DNA from: Marchantia polymorpha subsp. ruderalis
Lineage: Eukaryota; Streptophyta; Marchantiopsida; Marchantiales; Marchantiaceae
Length of the DNA: 64,000 nucleotides
Direction: 5' to 3'
NCBI GenBank assembly: GCA_037833965.1
Contig: AP031355.1
Location: 335,501 to 399,500, forward strand
The number at the start of each line of letters is the position of its first letter. Positions within the stretch are counted from its first letter, which is position 1. This document shows, piece by piece, positions 1 through 8,835 of the stretch. The position numbers and the translations under genes are program-made. The notes under the pieces were generated by a model. It was not told the origin of the DNA and made no database searches. It was given only the letters and a program-made list of their open reading frames with translations.

Positions 1-2
1 AG

Positions 3-1946
3 GGCAAGGAGTTTGTGGTTGCGTACGCTAGTCGTTCAAACAATGCAGCGGAGTCGTAGTATAGTTCGTACGAGGGAGAGTGTTTGGCAGCGGTGTGGGT
101 CGTGGCATACTAAAGGTGTTACTTGTTTGGTACGCAGTTCACCCTTGTTACTTATCATCAACCGCTCAAGTGGTTGATGGAGTTCAACAAGCTCACAGGG
201 AAGCTTGCATGGTGGGCTCTGATCTTACAGGAGTACAATTTTCAGGTAGTGCATAGACCTGGAGTTGCGAACCTGGATGCCGATGGTTTAAGTCGAAACT
301 CATGCAGTAGCCAGGAGGATGACATTGGAGCTAGATGGCATGGTGAAGTTGACAAGGAGATGGTGCCTGGTTGGCATGCATCTGCCTTCATGTGTTGGTT
401 ATGTGGAAACTCCAGCAGAGAGTATCATCTGACATCTTACTCTAGTCAGAGAGTAGATGGTCGATCTTCAGATCATGAGGTTGAGGATGGTGGTGTGGAT
501 CAGCGTGATGTTCACGATGATGCATTGGTGTTGGAGTTCCTACGGACCAGCATGGTGCCAGGCACAATGGGTGCCAAGAAGCGAGATCGTGTTCTCCAAC
601 GGGCGAAGAAATACCGATTGGAGGGATCATATGTTCTCCGAGTATGGGAGGATGGTAGGGTACGAGTAGTACCACATCAAGCCCAGAGAGCACGCATTGT
701 GAGGCATGCTCATGAGTAGTTGGGACATTTTGGAGTGAAGCGTACATACAGCTTACTCCTTGGTCAGTATTGGTGGCGTGGTATGCACACTCATGAACAA
801 CAGTTGGTATCATGTTGCATGGTTTGTGATCGGGTGAGGGCATCATTCAATGCTCCGACACCAGTGTTACATCAATTACCCATCATGGAATTGGGTTACC
901 GTTGGAGTTTGGACTTTCCTGTACCACTACCTTTGACTGTACGACATCATCGATATGTGTTGGTGATGGTGGAACATTTCTTCAAGTGGATTGAGTTGGT
1001 GGCATTATGTGACAAGACAAATGAGGGAGTAGCGTATGCTTTCCTTGACAGAGTGCTTTATCACTATGATGCACTAGCTGAGGTGTTGACCGATAAGGAG
1101 ACGGAGTTTCAGGTCTTGTGCGACAAGGCACTGATTGATCATCGGAACACGTCGCGAGATCATCCATAGGCGGATGGTTTAGCTGAATGTGTTGTACAGA
1201 CGGTGAAGAGGACGTTGCGCAAGTATGGCATGCAGAAAGGTCATCTTGGGGACTGGGATATCAAGTTACCGTGGTTGGCCATGGGATATCGGTTCAGTCG
1301 GCAGGCATCCTTGGCTTCCTTCTCACCATATTTTCTATTGTACGGCCGAGATCCAGACTTGCCAACATCGGTTCGTCGTGAGTCTAGCGAGGTGGTTAAC
1401 CTTGATGACCCGAATATGTGGGTGAGAGTATGTTCTCAACGTGTAGAGTTCTTTCGGAGAGTTATGCTTGCATCGTTTGAGAATCTTGCGATTGCTCAAC
1501 ATAGAGATAGGTTGCGGTATCCAACCATTCGGGGAGGAGGTTATCGACCATCGATTCGTAGATTCCATGTGGGAGACTACGTCTATCTACAGCAGACTGC
1601 ACCGACGACATTGGATGTGACGGCGGGACGCACAATCTTCCGGGTGTGGGAGGTGTTACCTTCTGGAGTTCTCATGTCGGAGGGTCGTGACGGCGTAGTT
1701 TGGAAGGATCATGTGCGCAATTGTGCGCCATGCCACCTCCCAAACATAGATGGTACTATGGTACCAAGCTTAGCAATAGTACGTGTTGGCTTGAGGTGCA
1801 TGCTATGTGGGTCAGCTGGTGAAGCGGCCCGTATGTTGGTGTGTGATAGGTGTTCTAGGGGATGGCACATGTTGTGCTTGACTCCTCCTATCGATGTTAT
1901 TCCGGCTAGACGATGGGTTTGTCCTCAATGTACTTCAGAGGGGTAG
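3..1946 (+). pseudogene. Ty3/gypsy pol fragment: RNase H, integrase, PHD finger (4 in-frame stops)
   Basis: A single reading frame can be followed from position 3 to the stop at 1944-1946, broken by stops at 57-59, 111-113, 717-719 and 1167-1169. The first part is the end of RNase H (YHQPLKWLM, then HRPGVANLDADGLSR). The integrase zinc-binding module follows, around 700-835, ending in CCMVC. The catalytic core has Asp at 912-914 (WSLDF), Asp at 1092-1094 (LTDKETEF) and Glu at 1185-1187 (ADGLAE), so the DDE triad is kept. A downstream barrel-like segment (VGDYVYLQQ) leads to a Cys-rich C-terminus that is a PHD finger rather than the usual chromodomain. The stop at 1167 falls where HPQADG is expected and would be a CAG to TAG change. 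No stop can be excused as an intron, so this copy is a pseudogene. Confidence 0.88.
1797..1931 (+). other. PHD finger at the C-terminus of the element 1 integrase
   Basis: Eight metal ligands are spaced C-x2-C-x11-C-x2-C-x4-H-x2-C-x14-C-x2-C, with the conserved Trp of WVCPQC just before the last pair and the typical HMLCLTPPI segment after the His. This is the C4HC3 pattern of PHD fingers, which in other proteins read histone H3 tails. All eight ligands are intact although the rest of the frame carries stops upstream. It is in frame with the integrase and ends six residues before the element's stop codon, so it reads as part of the pol polyprotein and not as a neighbouring gene. Confidence 0.85.
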
Positions 1947-2183
1947 ATGACTTGATCTTCATATGTTATGAATTGTAGATAGGCAACTAACGATGGGGCG
2001 ACATAGCACCCGGCCTACTGGTTCGCGCACTCATGAAGGTGTATAACATGTAGTTGTAGATAGGGCTACCTGGGAGTCAGAGAGACCTGACCGCCAGCTG
2101 TAACCATCTTTAGTTAGTTAGAACTAAAGTAGAGGTTACTCTGAATATTGATATAGATACTTTAGTGTGCACTAGTCATAGCT

Positions 2184-2319
2184 GCCACGTCAGCGATCCG
2201 CGCACTTGGTAGGTACAGAGTGGATGTGTTAGTTGACAGTGCCACGTCAGCAATCCGTGTGCTTGTAGGTAAGGATTGAGTGTGTTAGTTAGTGTGTTAG
2301 TTGGGTGCGCCACGTCAGC
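2184..2319 (+). promoter_or_regulatory. Three GCCACGTCAGC motifs in U3 (repeated in the 3' LTR at 7960-8095)
   Basis: The 11-mer GCCACGTCAGC occurs at 2184-2194, 2241-2251 and 2309-2319, each followed by a similar tail (GATCCG or AATCCG, then a CTT-containing stretch). A weaker relative, CGCCATGTCATCC, follows near 2345. The reverse strand reads TGACGTGG, an ACGT-core site of the kind bound by plant bZIP factors. All three sites are unchanged in the 3' LTR. They lie about 105-240 bp upstream of the TATA box, as enhancer elements would. Binding is inference. Confidence 0.6.
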
Positions 2320-2422
2320 GATCCGTGTGCTTGTTAGTGTTATCCGCCATGTCATCCATCCACTAGGAGTGGGATGGATGGTGGGGATTAGATCTTATCA
2401 CCTTGTACTTGTTGGTGAGAGC

Positions 2423-2430
2423 TATATAAG
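2423..2430 (+). promoter_or_regulatory. TATA box of element 2 LTR
   Basis: TATATAAG lies in the 5' LTR about 324 bp from its start, and the same octamer lies at 8199-8206 in the 3' LTR. Its position downstream of the repeated ACGT-core blocks fits a U3 promoter, with the transcript start expected about 25-35 bp downstream. Confidence 0.7.
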
Positions 2431-2650
2431 GGAGAGGAGAACCATTGTTGGTATCCTTCATATGGACTTCACCACTATACCCCGAATCAGGTTTTGAATT
2501 TACGGCGGAATGCCTCGAATACCGTTGGAAATATCGCTTATGCGGGCCACGAAGGCCCGTAAACCCTGAATAAGTTATCATGGACGAGCCATCTTCAGAG
2601 TTTACGTTTCTATCTTTGAGTGAACTTCTCTCTAAAACCTAGTGTTACAA

Positions 2651-2666
2651 TGGTATAAGAGCGACC
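2651..2666 (+). other. Primer binding site (initiator Met tRNA type)
   Basis: TGGTATAAGAGC starts two bases after the end of the 5' LTR. It matches the usual plant initiator-methionine tRNA primer site TGGTATCAGAGC except for one C-to-A change. Its position fixes the LTR end. Confidence 0.85.
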
Positions 2667-3262
2667 TTGCTCTTTCCTTGAGTGTGGATTACCCCTCATG
2701 GAATAGCAAGTGAGTGATGATGGAGTGTAGTCATGAGAGTGTATAGAGGCTGGCAGAGGTCATTCATCTGCATGTAGAGAGAGGTGGAATGGGGAAATTG
2801 TGTTTTTGCAGATATGGACGGGATTGACAGGAATCCAGTACCGCACTGGCCAATTCCTAACCTATTCGATATTCACCTTCATTGCATGGAGAAACATCAT
2901 TTTCAGATGTACCTTGTGGCTTGTTGGGGTGCAGATTTTATGACTAGAGTGATGGAGTCAAGAGTGCCACTGATTCTTCCAATAGTTACTTATGGAGAGA
3001 CTTGGGATTGTACTATATACATTATATACTGATTGTTTCATGGATTTGAATCGCGAACCACCTGTCCCGGTTCGATTCAGCACTTATGTAGAGATTAGAA
3101 CAGTATATAGACAGAAGAGGATATGGAGAGATTTTTTGTGAGGAATTATAGAGAGGAGTACTATAGAGCTGTGATAGAGTCACCTGCACCTTTTGTGACT
3201 CCTTTGTTGAGAGGTCACATAGTGATTATACTCACTTTGTATTAGAGGGAGTGTGAGAGAGC
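2667..3262 (+). other. Untranslated leader of element 2
   Basis: About 600 nt separate the primer site from the first plausible gag start at 3263. An 82-residue open frame at 2784-3032 starts with ATG and has no recognisable domain. It could be a leader uORF or chance. No other feature is seen. Confidence 0.5.
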
Positions 3263-4428
3263 ATGGGAACATCAATTGATATGAATGAGGTTCTCAATGC
3301 AATCATGGCGGAGATGAAGGAGTTGAGAAAAGCGATAGTAGATGGGCATACCAAGCAGCAAGCCATGGAAGATAAAATCTTCGCATTAGAGAGTGAGAAG
3401 GTAGAGAGAGAGAGAGAGTTGGAGAGATGGAAGTTGAACCTCAAGTTCAAGCTTCCCAAGTGCAGCCAGAACCAACTCCTATTGATGCAGCAGAGGCAAA
3501 TAGGAAACGTCTTCAAAAGATTGAAGATCAAGCAAATCTTTTGCTTCGAATGGGAAAATCCTGTAAGGTGGAAGCTTACAAAGGGAGTAGAGCAATGGGA
3601 GTGTTAGAGGGATGGATTATGAGGATGAATATTCATTTATCCCATTTTCATGTTTATGATTATATTGCAGGAATGTTCATGAGATCTTATCTTACGGATA
3701 ATACTCTCACATGGTACACAACATGGGAGAGAATGCTTTCAGAACGAGGTGCTACCATTTCGTGGAGTGGAATGCAGGAAGGACTTCTGCAAAATTTTCA
3801 AGCGGTGGATTCTTTTCAAACTGCAAGAATGAAGTTGTGGGATCTGAAGCAAAAAGGAGGTATTTATGAGTACATTGAAGAATTTCGTGATCTTCAAGTA
3901 TCTATCATGGATATGAGTGGAGCTGAAGCCTTGGACGTGTTCAAACGAGGCTTGAAAGATCGAATTCGAAAGGAGGTGATGGTAAGCAATCCATCTACTG
4001 TGAATGAAGCAATCGCAATTGCTCAACGAATTTCGGGTGCTTTTGGTGTTACACACGGTGAACCAGTGAGCAATTTTAGAGATCCATCTGGTCCAACACC
4101 GATGAAGTTGGGAAACCTTCGACGTAGAGAAGGTTTTGCACCAACAAGAGGACCACCACCAAGATTTGGAGGTGAGATTAGGCGACAAGGAGTTCCAAAT
4201 TTGCAAGAAGGTTATGCAAATAATGGAATGGTTCGAGGAGGAGCTGGAGGTCGTGACAATCGCCAATGCTATGTATGTGGACGAATGGGTCACATAGCCA
4301 AGTTTTGTCGAGTTCGGCCGACACAACAAGGAGGACGGCCCATGCAGCGACGACCGTTGAACAATATGGAGGGGATAGAGTATGAAGAGGTGGAGGAAGC
4401 AGTTTCGGGAAACGAAGATCACCAGTAA
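3263..4428 (+). pseudogene. gag of element 2 (capsid plus CCHC zinc knuckle; frameshift near 3403-3418)
   Basis: The N-terminal part starts at ATG 3263 and is a charged coiled-coil-like segment. A (GA)n run at 3403-3418 then moves the reading frame; the rest of Gag is read in another frame from about 3419 to the stop at 4426-4428. The size of the shift fits gain of one GA unit. The main part holds a capsid-type domain (about 3600-4020, with FQTARMKLWDLKQKGG and YIEEFRDLQ) and a zinc knuckle at 4268-4308 with spacing C-x2-C-x4-H-x4-C. A basic, Gly/Arg-rich linker precedes the knuckle. Gag should coat and package the element RNA. The pol frame overlaps its last 43 nt. Confidence 0.85.
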
Positions 4429-4451
4429 TCTTGCCTCGCGGCCTTACTGGT
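4407..4451 (+). promoter_or_regulatory. Candidate -1 programmed ribosomal frameshift signal at the gag-pol junction
   Basis: The heptamer GGGAAAC at 4407-4413 is split G GGA AAC by the gag reading frame, which is the register required for a -1 slip. A 7-nt spacer (4414-4420) is followed by an 8-bp perfect stem: ACCAGTAA (4421-4428) pairs with TTACTGGT (4444-4451) across a 15-nt loop that can itself form GCC/GGC. The gag stop TAA lies inside the 5' arm. The pol frame is the -1 frame, open from 4386 to 5780. Heptamer, register, spacer, stem and overlapping frames all agree; that ribosomes slip here is inference. Confidence 0.75.
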
Positions 4452-7400
4452 TCTACAAAGCGAAGAAAAGGCGAGGTTGAAAGAAGGCAATGGTTGGGAG
4501 CTCATGGAAGAAGTAAGAAGCAAGCTCAACTCATTGTCACTGACGGTTTCATGGAAGGACACAAGGTGAGAGTTTTAATTGATCCTAGAGCAACTGAGAA
4601 TTTTCTATCAAGGAGTGTTGCTATGAAGTTAGGTTTGATGTTGATGAAGGACGTGAGTGAAGAAGTTGAATTGCCAAACGGGCAAACTGAAGTGATAGAA
4701 ACACTACCACGGAGTATAGAATTATCCATAGGTAGATACAAGGAGAGCATTGAATGGAGAGTAATTCGTTTAGCTCGATATGATGTCATCCTTGGAATGC
4801 CATGGATGGAACAATATAATCCGAAGGTAGATTGGAGAAGAAAAGTGATTACAAGTAGTGGATGGAAGATCTATGGAGATAGAATTAGATCTCAGAATAG
4901 GAATTTACCCCTCTTTGTGATGGGTACAGCATCCATTTCTAGAGATGATGAATGTTTCCTTGGACTTATAAGAGATATTGGGTCCACGGACAAACCTTAC
5001 ATCCCGGAGTCCTTGAACGACATTTTTATGGAGTATAAAGATGTTTTTCCAGATGATCTACCTGCAGGATTACCACCAAAGAGGCGAGTAGATCACAAGA
5101 TTGAGGTGATACCTGGAAGTACACCAACTTGCAAAGCTCCATATCGTTTGGCTCCAAACGAATTGGAAGAATGCAAAGCTCAAGTGGAGGAGATGTTGAG
5201 CAAGGGATTCATTCAACCAAGTGTTTCACCTTATGGAGCTCCAGTACTCTTTGTGAAGAAGAAGGATGGATCCATGAGACTATGTATCGATTATCGCGGG
5301 TTGAATCAGCAAACGGTGAAAAACAAATATCCATTACCTCGTATGGATGATTTGTTTGATCAACTTCAAAGAGCGAAGTACTTCACCAAGCTAGATTTGA
5401 GAAGCGGCTACAATCAAATTCGAATTGCAGATGAAGATGTTCACAAGACAGCTTTTCGTACTAGGTATGGACACTTTGAGTATCTGGTGATGCCTTTTGG
5501 TCTCACTAATGCACCAGCTACATTCATGGGATTGATGAACGATATCTTTCGCCCTTATCTAGATAAATCTGTCATTGTTTTTCTAGGTGATATATTGGTG
5601 TATAGCAAAACTTTGAGTGATCATAGAAGTCATTTACGAGAGGTACTTCAACTCCTAAGAGACAGTCAATTGTATGCCAAAGCTTCAAAATGTGAATTTG
5701 GCAAGTCAGAAGTAGATTACTTGGGTCATAGAGTTATAGCTACAGGAATCCAAGTGATGAGTGAGAAGATAGATGCCATTTAGAAATGGATAGCACCTGA
5801 GGATCAAACTCAATTGAAGAGTTTTCTAGGGCTCACTGGATTCTATCGTAGATTTGTGAAAGGTTTTGCTCGACTAGCTCAGGCCTTGACTTCCATGTTA
5901 GGGAAATGTCAAAAGTGGAGATGCGGAACAGCTCAAGAGTTAGCTTTTCAAGCATTGAAAGATGCTTTGCTACACGCACCTATTCTCAAGTGGTATGATC
6001 CTAACCGTTCTATCAAGTTGGCCACTGACGCATCAGGTACAACAGTAGGTGGCATACTTCAACAAGAATGGGAGGATGGATGGCATCCAGTTGCTTTCTA
6101 TTCTCGAAAGTTGGTGGCGGCGGAACAAAATTATCACACGACAGAACAGGAGGAGTTGGCCATCGTGTTGGCAACCAAACATTGGAAGCATTATTTGGGT
6201 GATAAAGAGTTTGTGGTGGAGATTGATCATAAACCTTGGTTTATTTGGAAACTCAGAAGGATCTGTCCAAACGACAAATTCGATGGGCAGAGTGGCGTCA
6301 ACGCTTCAACATGAAGATTGTGTACGTGGAGGGAAAGAAGCAACTTGCAGATGCTCTCACACACATGCCTTGTTTGAATCATGTTGCAGAAGTGAAAATT
6401 CAGGCAGATTGGTGGAGCAAGATGTCACAAGGCACAAAGGAGGATGAAGAGATCACTCGGGCACTACAAATTGGAAAGGCAGAGAAATCTCGAGGTTTGC
6501 CTTTTTACAATCAGCGTATATGGATTCCACAAGATCACGATTTGCGCACAATGATTTTGGCAGAAAGTCATGATAAAGTCATGATTGCAGGTCATGTGGG
6601 AGTGGAGAAAACCGTGGACAGTATACAACGAGTGTACTATTGGCCCAAAATACGTGAGGATGTGGAGTCTTATGTTCGAAGTTGTGTTGCTTGTCAACAA
6701 AACAAGGCAAGTAATCAAAAACCATCGGGTTTATTACAGCCTCTTCCTATTCCCGAACAGCGATGAGAACATGTCACCATGGATCTTGTATGTGAGTTAC
6801 CAAGGACTTCGCTAGGACATGATTCAGTGGTGGTTTTTGTGGACAAATTGAGCAAGATGATTCACATCAGGCCTACCACAAAAACAGTAACAGCTCCACA
6901 ACTAGCTCAATTGTATCTAGATGCAGTTTTTGTGAATCAGGGCTTAAGCAAAGTGTTAATCACGGATAGAGGTACTCACTTCACTAGTTTATTTTGGAAA
7001 ACTTTGTTTAGTTTTTTCAAAACAAAACTAGCCATGTCAACGGCCTATCACCCTCAAACTGATGGACAAACTGAGAGGGCAAATAGATTCATAGAGGATA
7101 TGCTACGAGCATTCACATTAGAAGAGCAAGAAGAGTGGGACAACCTTTTGCCACTTGTGGAATTTGCATATAACAATTCTGTTAATGCATCCACAAAAGT
7201 GTATCCATTTTTTCTTATGTATGGAGCTCATCCTATAACTCCTTCAAGTTTGATGAGACTTCCCAAAGGAGAGGAGTTTTTGACCAAAGTTGCAGCAGTC
7301 AACGAATTCGTGGAGCATATTCACCGAGGACTACATCAGGCCAAGGAGAAGTTGGTGATAGCTCAAAATCAGCAAAAGCAGCATGCCGATGCTTATCGTA

Positions 7401-7671
7401 GAGAAGTGATTTTTGAGGTTGGAGATCATGTTTGGTAGTCTACAACGAATTTGTCTCTTGTAGGAACACCAAAGTTAAACCCTAGGTTCATTGGTCCATT
7501 TTTGGTTTTGAAGCGTGTTGGTGAAGTGTCATACAAGTTGGAACTTCCGTCACATATGAAAATACATCAAGTATTTCATGTGTCACGATTGCGAAAACAT
7601 GTACCACGACCAAAACAATTCACCAACCAACCAGCACCACCTCCTCTTCCAACCTTGATAGCAGATCATGA

Positions 7672-7843
7672 GGAGTTTGAGGTAGAAAAGATACTCAAGA
7701 AACGTATTCGAGGTCATAAATATCCCAAAGTAGAGTATTTGATTCAATGGAAAGGCTATCCATCGTATGAATCAACTTGGGAACCAGCTAAAAATTTAGC
7801 AAATGCACCTTTGATAGTTCAGGAGTTTGAACGTATGTGCAAC
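7672..7843 (+). other. Chromodomain at the C-terminus of the element 2 integrase
   Basis: The segment reads [10 protein letters not shown], then [17 protein letters not shown] and a helical end (LIVQEFERM). This is the chromodomain pattern (aromatic residues Y, W and the WxP after the WKGY strand), which in chromoviruses binds methylated histone tails and steers integration. It is intact and ends a few residues before the stop at 7861. Confidence 0.93.
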
Positions 7844-7859
7844 GAGGACGTTGCATCTT

Positions 7860-7872
7860 AAAAGGAGGGAGG
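7860..7872 (+). other. Polypurine tract of element 2
   Basis: Thirteen purines (AAAAGGAGGGAGG) lie just before the 3' LTR, separated by TT. They overlap the last bases of the pol stop codon. This is the expected plus-strand primer. Confidence 0.85.
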
Positions 7873-7874
7873 TT

Positions 7875-8294
7875 TGTAACCATCTTTAGTTAGTTAGAAC
7901 TAAAGTAGAGGTTACTCTGAATATTGATATATATACTTTAGTGTGCACTAGTCATAGCTGCCACGTCAGCGATCCGCGCACTTGGTAGGTACAGAGTGGA
8001 TGTGTTAGTTGACAGTGCCACGTCAGCAATCCGTGTGCTTGTAGGTAAGGATTGAGTGTGTTAGTTAGTGTGTTAGTTGGGTGCGCCACGTCAGCGATCC
8101 GTGTGCTTGTTAGTGTTATCCGCCATGTCATCCATCCACTAGGAGTGGGATGGATGGTGGGGATTAGATCTTATCACCTTGTACTTGTTGGTGAGAGCTA
8201 TATAAGGGAGAGGAGAACCATTGTTGGTATCTCTCATCTTCAGAGTTTACGTTTCTATCTTCGAGTGAACTTCTCTCTAAAACCTAGTGTTACA
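7875..8294 (+). repeat. 3' LTR of element 2 (420 bp)
   Basis: It starts TGTAAC and ends GTTACA. It matches the 5' LTR except for two substitutions and the lack of the extra ~131-bp segment. TATATAAG lies at 8199-8206 and the three ACGT-core motifs at 7960, 8017 and 8085. The target duplication CCAGC follows at 8295-8299. Confidence 0.95.
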
Positions 8295-8299
8295 CCAGC

Positions 8300-8835
8300 T
8301 AGGGGGGCGAGTTGTGACATTTGAGTGTGTATTCTCTTGCGCCTTATATGTGTGTATGTGTGCGTATGTGTATGTGAGTAGCATATCAGCGATGTAAGGT
8401 GTATGGCGATATGTATTCGCACGACAGCTGTCATGTAGTTTCGAGTCGGCTCACGCAGTCTGGGCACTTACTATATTTAGACATGAAGAGAGGGTTTGGG
8501 TTACGAGGGGTATACAGTCGGGGACGGCTCGAAGAACTAACGTTCTTCGAGTCGAGCCTGGAAGCGTTAGGAGCGTAGAGCGACTTTCCTCTTTGCGTCG
8601 ACCTGGATTCTCCGAGTGTGGAGTGGGTTCGGCTTGACTCATGTTTGTGACGGTGACGGTTTGTTGCCAGTAGGGTAATCGACAGACAAGAATTCCAGTG
8701 GGGAATCTCCTGTGTATAGTTGTGACATTTGAGTGTGTACTCTCTCGCGCCTTATATGTGTGTATGTGTGCGTATGTGTATGTGAGTAGCATGTGAGCGA
8801 TGTAGAGTGTATGGCGATATGTATTCGCACGACAG
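8300..8835 (+). mobile_element. 3' end of element 1: purine tract plus LTR-like sequence with a 115-bp direct repeat
   Basis: A purine-rich run (8301-8312) is followed by TGTGACATTTGAG at 8313. A 115-bp unit at 8313-8427 is repeated almost exactly at 8721-8835 (408-bp period), both ending CGCACGACAG, after which the flanks diverge. The 293 bp between them hold a perfect hairpin: CTCGAAGAAC (8528-8537) and GTTCTTCGAG (8542-8551). This could be a single LTR with repeated ends, a 408-bp LTR followed by a partial second copy, or a tiny separate element. I cannot fix the outer boundary, and no target duplication was found. Confidence 0.5.

Larger units (their letters stand above)
1..2098 (+). mobile_element. 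Ty3/gypsy element 1, 3' half (decayed, interrupted by element 2)
   Basis: The sequence enters the window inside a Ty3/gypsy pol gene and runs through RNase H, integrase and a C-terminal PHD finger, ending at 1946. About 150 nt of 3' non-coding sequence follows, and element 2 then interrupts it at the duplicated pentamer CCAGC (2094-2098 and 8295-8299). Element 1 resumes at 8300 with a purine-rich stretch (8301-8312) followed by TGTGACA, which looks like a polypurine tract and an LTR start. Its 5' half lies outside the window. It is older than element 2, since it hosts it and carries four in-frame stops. Confidence 0.85.
2099..2649 (+). repeat. 5' LTR of element 2 (551 bp, carries a ~131-bp extra segment)
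   Basis: It starts TGTAAC and ends GTTACA, a 6-bp terminal inverted repeat. Compared with the 3' LTR it differs at one base near 2155, one base near 2615, and by an extra segment of about 131 bp at about 2456-2589, just downstream of the TATA box. The U3 part holds three near-identical blocks containing GCCACGTCAGC. Confidence 0.95.
4386..7861 (+). pseudogene. pol of element 2: protease, RT, RNase H, integrase, chromodomain (broken)
   Basis: The frame runs from 4386 to 5783, continues past TAG 5781-5783 to about 6237, shifts by what looks like loss of one T, then continues past TGA 6764-6766 and TAG 7436-7438 to the stop at 7859-7861. Domains in order: aspartic protease (4560-4830) whose catalytic DSG is DPR at 4581-4589; reverse transcriptase (about 5100-5780) with CIDYRGLN and [10 protein letters not shown], but LGDI at 5583-5594 where the catalytic Asp pair is expected (Asp to Gly at 5586-5588); RNase H (5990-6370, ATDAS); integrase with its zinc module (6560-6700) and intact catalytic Asp 6782-6784, Asp 6965-6967 and Glu 7073-7075; and a C-terminal chromodomain. 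With both PR and RT motifs damaged it should make no active enzymes for copying. Confidence 0.92.
2099..8294 (+). mobile_element. Ty3/gypsy chromovirus, element 2 (complete, nested in element 1)
   Basis: This is a full-length LTR retrotransposon of about 6.2 kb: 5' LTR 2099-2649, PBS from 2651, leader, gag, pol (protease, RT, RNase H, integrase, chromodomain), purine tract 7860-7872, and 3' LTR 7875-8294. A perfect 5-bp target duplication CCAGC flanks it (2094-2098, 8295-8299). The LTRs begin TGTAAC and end GTTACA. Over the ~417 bp that align, the LTRs differ at only two positions that I can see, so the insertion is recent. The internal region is nonetheless defective: mutated protease and RT active sites, three nonsense codons and two frameshifts. 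The domain order with a C-terminal chromodomain places it in the chromoviruses. Confidence 0.95.

Noticed and set aside
442..846. 134-codon minus-strand open frame over the element 1 pol
   Set aside because: It lies opposite the RNase H and integrase frame and has no recognisable motif; the plus-strand frame explains the sequence.
3739..4422. 227-codon minus-strand open frame opposite gag
   Set aside because: It is a mirror of the Gag coding strand, rich in Ser and Cys from reversed codons, with no family features.
8255..8830. Minus-strand frames with repeated His/Thr/Tyr
   Set aside because: They are translations of the TGTGTATGTGTG-rich LTR-like sequence, and the two copies mirror the 115-bp direct repeat.
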